Source: Ornithinibacillus halotolerans (GTDB lineage: Bacteria; Bacillota; Bacilli; Bacillales; Amphibacillaceae). Taken from it: 64,000 bases of DNA. Numbering within the stretch: position 1 is the stretch's first letter; each line of letters starts with the position of its first letter. The notes beneath the pieces were generated by a model that had not been told where the DNA came from, did no database searches, and was given only the letters and a program-made list of their open reading frames with translations. Shown one piece after another: positions 9,287 through 19,705 of the stretch. The stretch is from the NCBI RefSeq assembly GCF_014637405.1, contig NZ_BMEY01000005.1, positions 152,924-216,923 of the forward strand. The letters are read 5' to 3'. A program made the position numbers and the translations under genes.

Positions 9287-9556
9287 ACCGTGCTAGGTGG
9301 GGAGGTAGCGGTGCCCTGTACTCGCAATCCGCTGTAGCGAGGCTGAATTCCCATCACGAGGTGGGTGGTCGTATGGTCTGCCTCAAGGAATTGGTGTTGA
9401 CGTTTAGGTCCTGCGCAACAGAGACCCACGAACCCTGTCAGGTCCGGAAGGAAGCAGCAGTAAGTGGATATCTCTGTGTGCCGCAGGGTTACCTAAACCG
9501 AGCCATGAACTTGAGTAACGCATGGGATCATTTCATCGACGGTGGGTGCACGGCAT
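9287..9556 (+). ncRNA. ffs: Signal recognition particle RNA (large, Bacillus type)
   Basis: The approximately 270-nt RNA has the diagnostic SRP core GTCAGGTCCGGAAGGAAGCA near 9438 (Ffh-binding helix 8 with GGAA tetraloop). It also has the Alu-domain start GTGCTAGGTGGGGAGGTAGCGG-type sequence and a pairing 3' end GGTGGGTGCACGG. Its length and Alu domain match the B. subtilis scRNA. It works with Ffh and FtsY to target membrane and secreted proteins. Exact ends are estimated from the B. subtilis RNA. A protein-like open frame inside it is not a gene. Confidence 0.95.
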
Positions 9557-9570
9557 ACATAGACGTGTTA

Positions 9571-9595
9571 AGAGGCTATTAATAGCCTCTTTTTT
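9571..9595 (+). terminator. Terminator of the SRP RNA
   Basis: A perfect 10-bp palindrome, AGAGGCTATT/AATAGCCTCT, is followed by a T-run. Confidence 0.85.
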
Positions 9596-9657
9596 CGTAC
9601 CTTCGTTCATACATACAACTTTTTTGTCCGCATATCCGACTTATTTTTTCATTATCA

Positions 9658-9686
9658 TTCACATTCCATCTTAAAATCGGTATAAT
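9658..9686 (+). promoter_or_regulatory. Sigma-A promoter of the dnaX operon
   Basis: TTCACA and TATAAT with a 17-base spacer lie about 30 bases upstream of the dnaX start. Confidence 0.6.
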
Positions 9687-9715
9687 TAGATAGAAATCAT
9701 AGAGGGGAATCAGTT

Positions 9716-11398
9716 ATGAGCTATCAAGCATTGTATCGCGTATGGCGTCCTCGAACATTTGAAGACGTAGTAGGCCAAACACATATCACTAGAACATTGC
9801 AAAATGCAATCATACAAGAGAAATTTTCACACGCCTATTTATTTACTGGCCCAAGAGGGACCGGTAAAACTAGTGCTGCGAAAATTTTTGCGAAAACAAT
9901 TAACTGTGAGCATGCTCCTGTAAAAGAGCCGTGTAATGAATGTGCTGCATGCCGTGGTATTCAAGATGGTTCAATTTCTGATGTAATAGAAATTGATGCC
10001 GCTTCTAATACAAGTGTTGATGATATAAGAGAAATACGTGACAATGTGAAGTATGCTTCTAGTGTTGTCCCGTATAAAGTCTATATTATTGACGAGGTTC
10101 ATATGATATCCGTGAATGCTTTTAACGCATTGTTAAAAACATTGGAAGAACCTCCGAAACATGTTGTGTTTATACTTGCAACAACTGAACCACATAAAAT
10201 CCCCTTAACGATTATCTCAAGGTGTCAACGTTTTGATTTTAAACCGATTACGAATCAATCAATTGTGGATCGGATGCAGAAGATTGTCGATGCTGAAGGG
10301 GTAGTAGTTAAAAAAGAAGCACTGGATGCAGTCGCATTAGCTGCTGAAGGTGGGATGCGCGATGCACTAAGTATTCTTGATCAAGCTATCTCCTATAGTG
10401 AGAACCATGTTGAATTAGATGACGTTCTTGCAGTCACTGGCGGAGTTTCTCAGAAAATACTTACGGACATTGTATCCGCAATGTATAAAAAAGATGTGCA
10501 ATCCGCATTGAATATGTTGGATCAACTCATTCAAAATGGGAAAGACCCAGCGAGATTTGTTTATGACATTATTTACTTCTTACGTGATTTATTGCTTTAT
10601 CGTAGTGCTCCGTCTTTGGAGGGAATACTAGAACGAGCAATCGTTGATGAACATTTTCAGCAGTTAGCGACCGAAGTTCCAGAAAAATGGATTCAAACTG
10701 CTATTATGGAATTAAACCAATGTCAGCAGGAAATGAAATGGTCTAATAATCCAAAAGTCTTTATTGAAATCGCGATTATTACGATTTCTAATCGTTCTGA
10801 ACAATCTTCTGGAGAAACGGATTCTGCTTCATCCGAGGCTGTGATGCAATTAACACAAAAACTTGCTTATCTTGAAAAAGAAATAACTAATCTAAAGCAG
10901 TCACCTCAACAAGCAGCTGCTCCAGTACAGCCAGAGAAAAGAAGAACACAACCTGTTAAGTCTAAAAATAGTTATAAGATTCCATATGAACGGATCCGTA
11001 TGGTGTTAGGTGAGGCACAGAAACCTGCTCTGAAAGAAGTTCAATCCGAATGGGCAAACTTCTTAAGTAAGTTAAAACAAACCAGTGCACCTGCCCATGC
11101 AACTATTCAAGATTCTAAACCAGCTGCCGCATCTGATTCAGCACTTGTTGTTGCATTTAAATATGAAATTCATTGTTCACTTTTCTTAGATAACCGTGAA
11201 CTTGTTGAATCGGTTTTAACTAGTGTATTGAATAAGCATTTAACGATTATTCCGATTCCAAATCATGATTGGATAGAATTAAGAAATGAATATGTTAAGA
11301 ACCAAGAACCAACTACCAATAAAGAAGTTAGTGAGGATCCAGTTGTAGAAGAAGCGAGAAAGCTTTTTGGGGATGACTTACTAGAAATACATGATTAA
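9716..11398 (+). CDS. dnaX: DNA polymerase III subunit tau/gamma
   Basis: DnaX is the ATPase of the clamp loader that opens and loads the beta clamp. The 560-residue protein (B. subtilis 563) has the Walker [10 protein letters not shown] near 45-53, a four-Cys zinc knuckle near 65-80, the Walker B DEVHM and the arginine-finger segment [10 protein letters not shown] variable C-terminal tau region follows. The start ATG follows a GGGGAA ribosome site. It opens a group with ebfC, recR and yaaL, all involved in replication or repair. I saw no obvious internal frameshift signal for a gamma form, but did not model one. Confidence 0.97.
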   Translation: MSYQALYRVWRPRTFEDVVGQTHITRTLQNAIIQEKFSHAYLFTGPRGTGKTSAAKIFAKTINCEHAPVKEPCNECAACRGIQDGSISDVIEIDAASNTSVDDIREIRDNVKYASSVVPYKVYIIDEVHMISVNAFNALLKTLEEPPKHVVFILATTEPHKIPLTIISRCQRFDFKPITNQSIVDRMQKIVDAEGVVVKKEALDAVALAAEGGMRDALSILDQAISYSENHVELDDVLAVTGGVSQKILTDIVSAMYKKDVQSALNMLDQLIQNGKDPARFVYDIIYFLRDLLLYRSAPSLEGILERAIVDEHFQQLATEVPEKWIQTAIMELNQCQQEMKWSNNPKVFIEIAIITISNRSEQSSGETDSASSEAVMQLTQKLAYLEKEITNLKQSPQQAAAPVQPEKRRTQPVKSKNSYKIPYERIRMVLGEAQKPALKEVQSEWANFLSKLKQTSAPAHATIQDSKPAAASDSALVVAFKYEIHCSLFLDNRELVESVLTSVLNKHLTIIPIPNHDWIELRNEYVKNQEPTTNKEVSEDPVVEEARKLFGDDLLEIHD

Positions 11399-11427
11399 TT
11401 AATTTAACTTTAAAGGAGGCGTTTTCC

Positions 11428-11748
11428 ATGAAAGGTATGGGAAATATGGGTAATATGATGAAACAAATGCAAAAAATGCAAAAGAAAATGATGCAGGCAC
11501 AGGATGAACTTCATGCAATGGAATTTGAAGCATCAGCTGGCGGTGGAATGGTTACCGTAAAGGCAAATGGTAAAAAAGAAATCATCGATGTAGAAATCAA
11601 AGAAGAAGTAGTTGATCCTGATGATATTGAAATGCTTCAAGATTTAATTATTGCTGCAACTAACGATGTATTAAATCAAATTGACGAAAAAACAAATGCA
11701 ACAATGGGTCAATTTACAAAAGGGTTAAATGTTCCGGGACTTTTCTAA
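11428..11748 (+). CDS. yaaK: Nucleoid-associated protein, YbaB/EbfC family
   Basis: This small 106-residue protein has the family pattern: a Met/Gln-rich coiled-coil helix first ([12 protein letters not shown]), then a beta-sheet core with GGGMVTV and a C-terminal helix. Family members form dimers that bind DNA and are nearly always found between dnaX and recR, as here. The ribosome site AAAGGAGGCG is strong. The exact role in Gram-positives is not settled. Confidence 0.92.
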   Translation: MKGMGNMGNMMKQMQKMQKKMMQAQDELHAMEFEASAGGGMVTVKANGKKEIIDVEIKEEVVDPDDIEMLQDLIIAATNDVLNQIDEKTNATMGQFTKGLNVPGLF

Positions 11749-11822
11749 GAAGTCCACTTAACTAATGTTTAATGCTATCAATAGATTAGGATTAAACAAC
11801 TTAAGGAGAGCGGGAAAACACC

Positions 11823-12419
11823 ATGTATTATCCAGAACCAATTTCAAAGCTAATTGATAGCTTTACAAAATTGCCAGGTATTGGGCCAAAGACGGCGGTT
11901 CGTCTGGCTTTTTTTGTGTTAAATATGAATGATAATGATGTACTGGAATTTGCAAATTCCCTTGTTAATGCGAAACGTGAACTAACGCATTGCTCGGTCT
12001 GTGGCCATATTACAGATCAGGATCCTTGTGCAATTTGTTCTGATTCATCACGAGATAACTCGGTAATTTGTGTTGTTCAAGATCCAAAAGATGTCATTGC
12101 AATGGAAAAGATGAAAGAATTTCGTGGTAAATACCATGTATTACATGGTGCTATTTCACCGATGGATGGAATTGGTCCAGAAGACATAAATGTTCCAGAT
12201 TTGTTAAATCGTTTAAAAGACGAAGAAGTGAATGAAATTATTTTAGCTACAAACCCTAATATTGAGGGAGAAGCAACAGCAATGTATATTTCACGTTTAG
12301 TAAAGCCATCTGGCATTAAAACAACAAGAATTGCCCATGGCTTACCTGTTGGGGGCGACTTGGAATATGCGGATGAGGTTACTTTGTCGAAAGCCTTAGA
12401 GGGTAGAAGAGAACTGTAA
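11823..12419 (+). CDS. recR: Recombination mediator RecR
   Basis: RecR acts with RecO and RecF to load RecA on SSB-coated gaps. The 198-residue protein has an N-terminal helix-hairpin-helix (LPGIGPKTA), a C4 zinc finger near 57-72 (CSVC and CAIC pairs) and a Toprim domain (VVQDPKDV, then the [14 protein letters not shown] segment). It lies 74 bases after yaaK in the dnaX group and has an AAGGAGAG ribosome site. Confidence 0.96.
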   Translation: MYYPEPISKLIDSFTKLPGIGPKTAVRLAFFVLNMNDNDVLEFANSLVNAKRELTHCSVCGHITDQDPCAICSDSSRDNSVICVVQDPKDVIAMEKMKEFRGKYHVLHGAISPMDGIGPEDINVPDLLNRLKDEEVNEIILATNPNIEGEATAMYISRLVKPSGIKTTRIAHGLPVGGDLEYADEVTLSKALEGRREL

Positions 12420-12434
12420 AGTTAGGTGACATAA

Positions 12435-12659
12435 GTGGGAAGAAAGAGAAAAAGAAAGAAGCGAGAGGTTGATGAGCTTCTACTGGATGCTATCTTCTCC
12501 ATCGAACACGAGTGGAAACAAATTAAGTCTATTGTTAATCAATCAATCGAGCCAACGTTTGAGGGGAAGAGCACAGAGAAAATTGCTCAATCTAAGTATT
12601 TATTTTTACTCCGTGAAGCAAAGCACCGTAAGATTAGTGCAATACGATATAGTAAATAG
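12435..12659 (+). CDS. yaaL: YaaL-like protein (DUF2508)
   Basis: This 74-residue, highly charged protein begins GRKRKRKKR and is predicted to be mostly helical. Size and position after recR match B. subtilis YaaL, whose function is unknown. The start is GTG with AGGTGA upstream. It is probably the last gene of the dnaX operon, since a terminator follows directly. Confidence 0.85.
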   Translation: MGRKRKRKKREVDELLLDAIFSIEHEWKQIKSIVNQSIEPTFEGKSTEKIAQSKYLFLLREAKHRKISAIRYSK

Positions 12660-12662
12660 GGG

Positions 12663-12696
12663 AAAAACACTTACTAATTTTAGTAGGTGTTTTTTC
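12663..12696 (+). terminator. Terminator of the dnaX-yaaL operon
   Basis: The stem ACACTTACTAA/TTAGTAGGTGT with an ATTT loop contains one G-U pair and is followed by a T-run. Confidence 0.8.
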
Positions 12697-12800
12697 TTTG
12701 GAACAGAAGTTTATTTAATAAAATTTTCTATAATTAAGTTCTTTTTCTTTTCCGATAATCATATTTACATATTAGGGACAAGTTAAAGGAGTTGAGTCAT

Positions 12801-13067
12801 TTGAATCCTGCTATTGTTATTTCTATTATGGTGGTCGTAATTGTTTTACTACTATTTGTTGGAACTTCATTTAAACCGATGCGCTTTCTAACAACTGGGA
12901 CTGTGAAATTAGGAATTGGTATTTTGTTTTTATTCTTTTTTAATGTGATTGGTGGATCGTTTGGATTACATATTCCAATCAATATATTTACAGCGGTTAT
13001 TTCGGGGTTTTTAGGTTTATTCGGTGTTGCCTCACTTGCTGCTATTCATATCATTATTCTTCCATGA
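12801..13067 (+). CDS. bofA: Pro-sigma-K processing inhibitor BofA
   Basis: BofA holds the SpoIVFB protease inactive in the mother-cell membrane around the forespore until a forespore signal arrives. The 88-residue protein has hydrophobic segments at about 3-22, 36-55 and the C-terminal third, ending IHIIILP, as is typical. I placed the start at the TTG at 12801 because AAAGGAG is 9 bases upstream; the earlier TTG at 12792 would sit directly on that ribosome site. Position after recR-yaaL fits B. subtilis. A sigma-E promoter would be expected, but I could not find a convincing one. Confidence 0.9.
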   Translation: MNPAIVISIMVVVIVLLLFVGTSFKPMRFLTTGTVKLGIGILFLFFFNVIGGSFGLHIPINIFTAVISGFLGLFGVASLAAIHIIILP

Positions 13068-13085
13068 TATTTTCAAAGATTTATA

Positions 13086-13115
13086 GTATAGATTTCACCT
13101 ACGTTGGACAAACTA
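13086..13115 (+). promoter_or_regulatory. Sigma-F promoter of csfB
   Basis: GTATA and GACAAACTA with a 16-base spacer fit the sigma-F consensus (GYWTA, N16, GGHNANHTR) with one deviation. It lies about 28 bases before the start codon. csfB is a known sigma-F gene in B. subtilis. Confidence 0.7.
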
Positions 13116-13142
13116 GTTACTAGTTTAACGGAGGTGGGGAAA

Positions 13143-13334
13143 ATGGAAGAAAGAATAGTAGAATTATCTTGTGGTATTTGTGAGGAAAAGAAAAGTCTTG
13201 GTATTCATCTATACAATATGTTTATCTGTACGGAATGCGAATATAATATGATTCATACGGAACCCCGTGAAGAAAAATACAATTATTATTTACAAAAGCT
13301 TAAAAATATTAGCCAACCTTCCCTTTTTTCATAG
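13143..13334 (+). CDS. csfB: Anti-sigma-G factor Gin (CsfB)
   Basis: Gin blocks premature sigma-G (and sigma-E) activity during sporulation. The 63-residue protein has two cysteine pairs, CGIC and CTEC, forming the zinc-binding core. The ATG at 13143 follows GGAGGTG by 6 bases, which decides the start over an upstream extension. It is expressed from a visible sigma-F promoter and ends before a strong terminator. In B. subtilis xpaC and yaaN follow, but here yaaO is next. Confidence 0.9.
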   Translation: MEERIVELSCGICEEKKSLGIHLYNMFICTECEYNMIHTEPREEKYNYYLQKLKNISQPSLFS

Positions 13335-13383
13335 ATTAATAAGAAAAGTGTATGTAGCTCGTAATAAAAAGCTATATTACTCA

Positions 13384-13426
13384 AAAGGACCACTTGCAGG
13401 AACATTTCTTGCAGTGGTCTTTTTTG
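13384..13426 (+). terminator. Terminator of csfB
   Basis: A long stem (AGGACCACTTGCAGGAA against TTCTTGCAGTGGTCT) with a short loop precedes a T-run, which separates csfB from yaaO. Confidence 0.85.
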
Positions 13427-13464
13427 ATATGATAGGGATAATAGTTTTCGAAAGGAAAATGGTA

Positions 13465-14897
13465 ATGAATCATCATGATATGCCTTTATTTAATGAGTTA
13501 GTTAAGTTTTCTAATCAAGACCCAATTTCATTTCATGTCCCTGGACATAAAAATGGAGAGATATTTATAAGGAAAGCAAAGGAATATTTTCATTCCATTT
13601 TGTCAATCGATCTAACCGAAATTAGTGGGCTAGACGATTTACATGCACCTCATGGAATAATTAAAAATGCACAAGATTTAGCTGCGGACTTTTTTGGTGC
13701 CAATCATACTTTTTATTTAGTTGGTGGTAGTACTGTTGGTAATCTAGCGATGATTTTATCTGTTTGTAACCCTGGTGAAAAAGTAATAGTACAACGGAAT
13801 AGTCATAAGTCCATAATGAATGGGTTAGAATTGTGTGGTGCAAAACCAATTTTTATAAGCCCTGAATATAATAGTACTCAAAAGCGCTACACGGCTCCTA
13901 GTTACGAAACAGTCGAACAAGCTATTTTAGATCATCCAGACGCAAAGGCTCTTATACTAACTTACCCAGATTACTTTGGAAATACATATAATATAGAAAG
14001 AATGATTGGTTTAGCACATCAACATCAAATCCCTGTATTAGTAGATGAAGCACATGGTGTTCATTTTGTACTTGGTAATCCATTCCCTAAGTCTGCATTA
14101 GTACTGGGTGCAGATGTTGTTGTTCAATCCGCACATAAAATGGCTCCGGCGATGACGATGGCATCCTTTCTTCATATTAATTCGTCGTTAATTTCTAAAG
14201 AAGTTATCGGACATTATTTACAGCTATTGCAGTCAAGTAGCCCATCCTATCCATTAATGGCATCATTAGACGTTGCTCGTTCGTTTTTAGCAACAGTCAC
14301 TCGAGAAGAATTGGTAAAGTTAATCGATAGTTCTAAGTATGTGAGAGAGTTATTTCAGTTAGGGAAACATTGGACTGTTTTGCCAAGTGATGATCCATTA
14401 AAAATCACGTTACTTGTACACAATGGTTTATCTGGATACGATGTCGCTAGTGCTTTTGAAGAACATTCTATCTATCCAGAACTTGCAACAGATAATCATG
14501 TATTGTTTGTACATGGTTTACATGAATTTAAAGAGGAGAAGCGGGTTGAAAAGATAATAAAAAGCCTTAACGAAGAATATAAATATCAGACAAATCATGC
14601 TACAATAGAGTCAAGCAAGTTGTTTAAAGAGCCGGTAACTGAATTAGCTGTAAATTATCATGAGATGCTTCATTTACAGCGACAGACGACCCGACTCGGT
14701 GAAGCAAATGGCATGATTGCTGCAGAAGCAGTTATTCCGTATCCACCTGGTATTCCAGTAATTTTAAAAGGGGAATACATTACAAAAGAACAAATCGAGC
14801 TTTTACAGCATTTAATACAGCATGGAGCAACAATTCAGCATCAGGATATTAATAAAGGTATCCAAGTGTTTGTCGGAACAGAAGGAGAAGAAATTAC

Positions 14898-14901
<4 letters not shown>
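13465..14901 (+). CDS. yaaO: Orn/Lys/Arg decarboxylase-family PLP enzyme
   Basis: This 478-residue fold-type I PLP enzyme belongs to the Orn/Lys/Arg decarboxylase family (B. subtilis YaaO is 480). Seen motifs are VPGHKNGE near the N-terminus, the PLP-binding [16 protein letters not shown], and the lysine in [11 protein letters not shown]. The true substrate of YaaO is not firmly known. The ATG at 13465 is favoured by an AAAGGA 8 bases upstream. Its last 4 bases overlap the tmk start, so it probably leads the tmk-darA-yaaR-holB-ricT-yabA operon. Confidence 0.9.
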
Positions 14902-15876
<975 letters not shown>

Positions 15877-15902
15877 TCAGAGTAGGAAGGGGGCTGAGCA
15901 AT

Positions 15903-16343
15903 TTGAAAATTAGTCAGGAACTACTGAAACAGATTGATACATCACAAAAGAATGGGAAATCTCGGGAAACAACACAACAATCATTTCAGTCTATTGTTCA
16001 GTCCCAAAGTCAAAAAATGCAATCATCACAGCTGCAAAAGCTTATGCAAGATATAAGCCATCAAGGTGACCGATTAGCTAGGTATCGTTCATTGAAAGAG
16101 TTAGTAAGATTTAAACGATTAATTAAGAAGTTCTTGGAAGAAACAGTTTCCAATGGATTTAATGTTAAGCAATCTATAAGTTTTAATTATACGGGAAGTA
16201 GCCGAAATTTAACGGTAGTGAAACAAATTGATGAGAAGTTAATAGAATTAACCGAAGAAATTATGAATCAAGAAAAAAAGACAGTAGACTTGTTAGGACT
16301 CATTGGGGAAATAAAAGGTCTACTGGTTAATTTATATACGTAA
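15903..16343 (+). CDS. yaaR: YaaR family protein (DUF327)
   Basis: This 146-residue protein starts with a Gln/Ser-rich flexible segment and continues with helices (RFKRLIKKFLEET) typical of DUF327. B. subtilis YaaR sits in the same place and has 146 residues; its function is unknown. The start is TTG with GGAAGGGGG upstream. There is no membrane segment or catalytic signature. Confidence 0.88.
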   Translation: MKISQELLKQIDTSQKNGKSRETTQQSFQSIVQSQSQKMQSSQLQKLMQDISHQGDRLARYRSLKELVRFKRLIKKFLEETVSNGFNVKQSISFNYTGSSRNLTVVKQIDEKLIELTEEIMNQEKKTVDLLGLIGEIKGLLVNLYT

Positions 16344-16400
16344 TAATCATGTATGTTAGGAGCATAGAGATAGTATGCTTTGGAATAGGAAGGGTATTCA

Positions 16401-17387
16401 ATGAGAACATGGTCTAGCATTTCAGAAGTACAACCAATGGCAAGTAAAATTATAACAAATAGTATTAAAAAAGACCGAATCTCCCATGCCTATTTGCTTC
16501 ATGGAGCGCGTGGAACGGGGAAAGAAGCAATAGCTGTTTTAATTGCTAAAGTCTTATTTTGCAACAATAAGTCTGGAGTAGAACCTTGTTTACAATGCAC
16601 AGAATGTAAGCGAATTGATTCTAGGAACCATCCTGATGTACATTGGATTGAGCCAGAGGGTCAATCCATTAAAATAGACCAAATTAAAAACTTACAAAAG
16701 GAATTTACCTATTCTGGGCTAGAATCAGCACAGAAAGTTTATATAATTGTTGGAGCTGATACATTAACTGCAAATGCAGCTAATCGGATTCTTAAGTTTC
16801 TAGAAGAACCAAGTAAGAAAACAACTGCTATCATGCTAACAGAAAATAGCCATGCTATCTTGCCGACAATACGGTCAAGGTGCCAAATTATTGATTTGAA
16901 ACCGTTAAACCCACTCCAGTTTCAGAAAAATTTATTAGAAGCAGGGTTAAATGAGCCAACTGCTAGATTAATGAGTGCATTAACTAATAATTTAGATGAG
17001 GCTATTGAATGGAGTCAGGATGAGTGGTTTGCCGTAGCAAGAAAATTAGTGGTACAATTAATAGAAGCATTTACAGATAATTCAAATGATGTATATTTAT
17101 TTATACATAATCATTGGTTAAATCATTTTAAAGAGAAATACCAATTAGAGCAAGGAATAGATATATTACTTCTAGCTTTTAAAGATATTCTTTATTACCA
17201 TCTCGGTCATATGGAATCACTCGTATTTTTCCAAGATAATGAAAGACTAGAGCGCTTAGGTATGAATTTTTCTAAAGAAAAATTAATCTCTATCTTACAT
17301 GTCTTACTAGAAGCAAGACAAAAATTGAAGCAGAATGTTCATCCAACACTTGTGATGGAACAAGCTACGCTTCAAATTAAGAGGTGA
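16401..17387 (+). CDS. holB: DNA polymerase III subunit delta'
   Basis: Delta' is the stator of the clamp loader, acting with DnaX. The 328-residue AAA+ protein has GARGTGKEA in place of a complete Walker A motif, a zinc knuckle (CLQCTEC) and the arginine-finger segment TIRSRCQIID. Length matches B. subtilis (329). It overlaps nothing upstream, and ricT follows 5 bases later. Confidence 0.95.
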   Translation: MRTWSSISEVQPMASKIITNSIKKDRISHAYLLHGARGTGKEAIAVLIAKVLFCNNKSGVEPCLQCTECKRIDSRNHPDVHWIEPEGQSIKIDQIKNLQKEFTYSGLESAQKVYIIVGADTLTANAANRILKFLEEPSKKTTAIMLTENSHAILPTIRSRCQIIDLKPLNPLQFQKNLLEAGLNEPTARLMSALTNNLDEAIEWSQDEWFAVARKLVVQLIEAFTDNSNDVYLFIHNHWLNHFKEKYQLEQGIDILLLAFKDILYYHLGHMESLVFFQDNERLERLGMNFSKEKLISILHVLLEARQKLKQNVHPTLVMEQATLQIKR

Positions 17388-17392
17388 AAGTA

Positions 17393-18220
17393 ATGATTGG
17401 GGTTATAGGTGTCCGTTTTAAAAAAGCGGGTAAAATATATTACTTTGATCCTGCCGAACGCCATGTTGAAAAAGACAGTTATGTCATTGTTGAGACAGTT
17501 CGTGGGGTTGAATTTGGTAAAGTAGTTATCGCGAATAAATTAGTTGAAGAGGAAGATGTTGTCCTCCCTCTAAAGCAAGTACTTCGTGTCGCAACTGAGC
17601 AAGATAAACTAACGGTAATGGAAAATAAACAATATGCAGACAAAGCATTTACCGCATGCGACGAAAAAATTAAAGAACATGAACTAGATATGAATCTAGT
17701 AGATGTAGAATATACGTTTGACCGTAATAAAATTATTTTTTATTTTACTGCTGATGGGCGAGTCGATTTTCGTGAGCTTGTAAAAGATTTAGCAGCTATG
17801 TTTAAAACTAGAATTGAGCTTAGACAAATTGGTGTCCGTGATGAGGCCAAAATGCTTGGAGGAATAGGTCCCTGTGGAAGAATGTTATGTTGTTCTACAT
17901 TTTTAGGCGATTTTGAACCTGTATCCATAAAAATGGCTAAAGATCAAAACTTATCCTTGAATCCAGCAAAAATCTCAGGTTTATGTGGAAGACTGATGTG
18001 CTGCTTAAAATATGAGAATGACGAATATGAAGAAGCAAAACGGGAACTTCCTGACTTAGGTGAACATGTAAAAACTCTACATGGAGAAGGACGTGTTGTA
18101 GGTCTAAATATTCTTGAACGTCTAATCCAAATAGAAATTCCAGAAAAAGAACGCACGATAGAATATACCTTGGATGAACTCATCGAAGAAGGAATTGTTA
18201 CAGCTCAGCGCCAAGAATAA
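17393..18220 (+). CDS. ricT: RicT, subunit of the RicAFT complex
   Basis: YaaT/RicT works with RicA and RicF to stimulate RNase Y-dependent mRNA maturation and has been linked to competence, biofilm formation and sporulation. The 275-residue protein contains the PSP1 domain with the cysteine sets CGRMLCCSTF and LCGRLMCCLKYE, which hold iron-sulfur clusters in the complex. I chose the ATG at 17393 because the GAGGTG ribosome site lies 6 bases before it; the GTG at 17384 is inside that site. It is nearly contiguous with holB. Confidence 0.95.
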   Translation: MIGVIGVRFKKAGKIYYFDPAERHVEKDSYVIVETVRGVEFGKVVIANKLVEEEDVVLPLKQVLRVATEQDKLTVMENKQYADKAFTACDEKIKEHELDMNLVDVEYTFDRNKIIFYFTADGRVDFRELVKDLAAMFKTRIELRQIGVRDEAKMLGGIGPCGRMLCCSTFLGDFEPVSIKMAKDQNLSLNPAKISGLCGRLMCCLKYENDEYEEAKRELPDLGEHVKTLHGEGRVVGLNILERLIQIEIPEKERTIEYTLDELIEEGIVTAQRQE

Positions 18221-18235
18221 TGGAGTGAGTCAAAA

Positions 18236-18574
18236 TTGCAAAAAAGACAGATATTTGACCAAGTATCAGATATGGAAAAACAAATTGGTGAATTATATGA
18301 ACGTCTCGGAGATTTAAAGGGAAAACTAAGTGATCTTCTAGAAGAAAATCACCGCTTAGAAATGGAGAACCATCATTTACGAAATCGATTGGATGTATCC
18401 GAAGCGGAGCAAGAGATCATTAGTGAAGATTTAACGAAAATGCCGAGCGAAGGCTATGATAACTTAGCAAGACTTTATGAAGAAGGCTTTCATATTTGTA
18501 ATTTGGAATTTGGTAGTCCAAGAAGAAATGAAGATTGTATGTTTTGTCTAGATTTTCTTAGTAAAAAGAAATAA
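18236..18574 (+). CDS. yabA: Replication initiation control protein YabA
   Basis: YabA binds DnaA and the sliding clamp DnaN and limits re-initiation. The 112-residue protein has an N-terminal coiled coil (heptads from about 5 to 60, used for tetramerisation) and a C-terminal zinc-binding domain with FHICN and DCMFCL. The start is TTG behind GGAGTGAG at good spacing. A terminator follows, making it the last gene of the tmk-holB run. Confidence 0.95.
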   Translation: MQKRQIFDQVSDMEKQIGELYERLGDLKGKLSDLLEENHRLEMENHHLRNRLDVSEAEQEIISEDLTKMPSEGYDNLARLYEEGFHICNLEFGSPRRNEDCMFCLDFLSKKK

Positions 18575-18582
18575 CGTATAAT

Positions 18583-18613
18583 AAAACTGTCTGGAATCCC
18601 AGGCAGTTTTTTC
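18583..18613 (+). terminator. Terminator after yabA
   Basis: The stem AAAACTGTCTGG/CCAGGCAGTTTT with an AATC loop is followed by T residues. Confidence 0.85.
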
Positions 18614-18678
18614 TTTATGTAACGTATTACTTTAAATATATGAGAAATACCAACTAACTGGAAAGGAAATATAACAAA

Positions 18679-19419
18679 ATGGTTCAACTTTATGATGATG
18701 AAAGAATCGATTATTTAACCGCAGATGAGGATATGCGAATTATCCAAAGTCCAACTGCATTCTCTTTTTCTCTTGATGCCGTATTATTAGCACATTTTGC
18801 GTCTATACCAATAAAGAGAGGTTCTATACTCGATTTATGTAGTGGTAATGGAGCAATTCCACTTCTTCTATCTAGAAAAACAAATGCCTTAATAACTGGC
18901 GTAGAGATACAGGATAGAATAATTGATATGGCAAAGCGTAGTGTCGAATTAAATAATTTAACAGATAGTATACAAATGATACACGGTGATATCCGAGAAC
19001 TTAAAGGAGTATTAAATCATTCTAGCTTTGACGTTGTAACTTGTAATCCACCTTATTTTAAAACACCTTCTCAAACAGAACATAACCACAATGAATATTT
19101 AACAATTGCTAGACACGAAGTTATGTGTACGTTAGATGATGTGGTAAAAGCTTGTAAATTACATGTGAAACCGGGTGGAAAAGTTGCAATGGTACACCGT
19201 CCAGGGAGGCTTGTTGATATTTTAACAACGATGCGTTCCTATAAATTAGAACCAAAGCGACTTCAACTTGTTTATCCTAAAAAGGGCAAGGAAGCAAACA
19301 TGCTTTTAATTGAAGCAATTCGAGATGGGAAGGCAGATTTACATATTCTCCCCCCATTGTTTGTCTATAATGAAGATGGTACATATACTGAAGAAGCGAG
19401 TGTGATTATTTATGACTGA
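18679..19419 (+). CDS. yabB: tRNA1(Val) A37 N6-methyltransferase-like protein
   Basis: This 246-residue class I SAM-dependent methyltransferase has the SAM-binding region [13 protein letters not shown] and the catalytic N6-adenine motif NPPY (VVTCNPPYF). It is related to TrmN6, which methylates adenine-37 of tRNA-Val in E. coli; the Bacillus target is inferred. It overlaps the next gene yazA by 8 bases, as part of a yabB-yazA-rsmI unit. Confidence 0.88.
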   Translation: MVQLYDDERIDYLTADEDMRIIQSPTAFSFSLDAVLLAHFASIPIKRGSILDLCSGNGAIPLLLSRKTNALITGVEIQDRIIDMAKRSVELNNLTDSIQMIHGDIRELKGVLNHSSFDVVTCNPPYFKTPSQTEHNHNEYLTIARHEVMCTLDDVVKACKLHVKPGGKVAMVHRPGRLVDILTTMRSYKLEPKRLQLVYPKKGKEANMLLIEAIRDGKADLHILPPLFVYNEDGTYTEEASVIIYD

Positions 19420-19705
19420 ACAAGAACATACCGTATATATTCTAAAATGCGGAGATGGTTCACTATATACTGGTTATACAAATGATTTAGAGAATCGTTT
19501 AAAAATGCATGAGTCTGGAAAGGGAGCCAAATATACTCGTGGACGCGGCCCTTTTCAAGTTATGTTTGTAGAAAAATTTCCAACAAAGGAAACGGCGATG
19601 AAGAGAGAGTATGAGATTAAACAATTAACTCGAAAAGGGAAATTCCAATTAATACGAGATAAGTTGAAAGAGGTTATCCAATATGATCATTCAAAAAAGT
19701 TATGA
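19412..19705 (+). CDS. yazA: GIY-YIG nuclease-family protein
   Basis: This 97-residue single-domain GIY-YIG protein begins with [17 protein letters not shown], the two tyrosines marking the GIY-YIG strands. KYTRGRGP and the Glu in KREYEIKQL complete the nuclease core. Members of this UPF0213 family are widespread, but their substrate is unknown. It is placed between yabB and rsmI with overlaps at both ends. Confidence 0.92.
   Translation: MTEQEHTVYILKCGDGSLYTGYTNDLENRLKMHESGKGAKYTRGRGPFQVMFVEKFPTKETAMKREYEIKQLTRKGKFQLIRDKLKEVIQYDHSKKL

Noticed and set aside
9361..9582. Open frame inside the SRP RNA
   Set aside because: The region is a structured RNA with the SRP core; the frame has no ribosome site or family similarity.
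12469..12786. Open frame overlapping yaaL and its terminator
   Set aside because: It is in another frame of yaaL and reads through a terminator; yaaL is the conserved gene.
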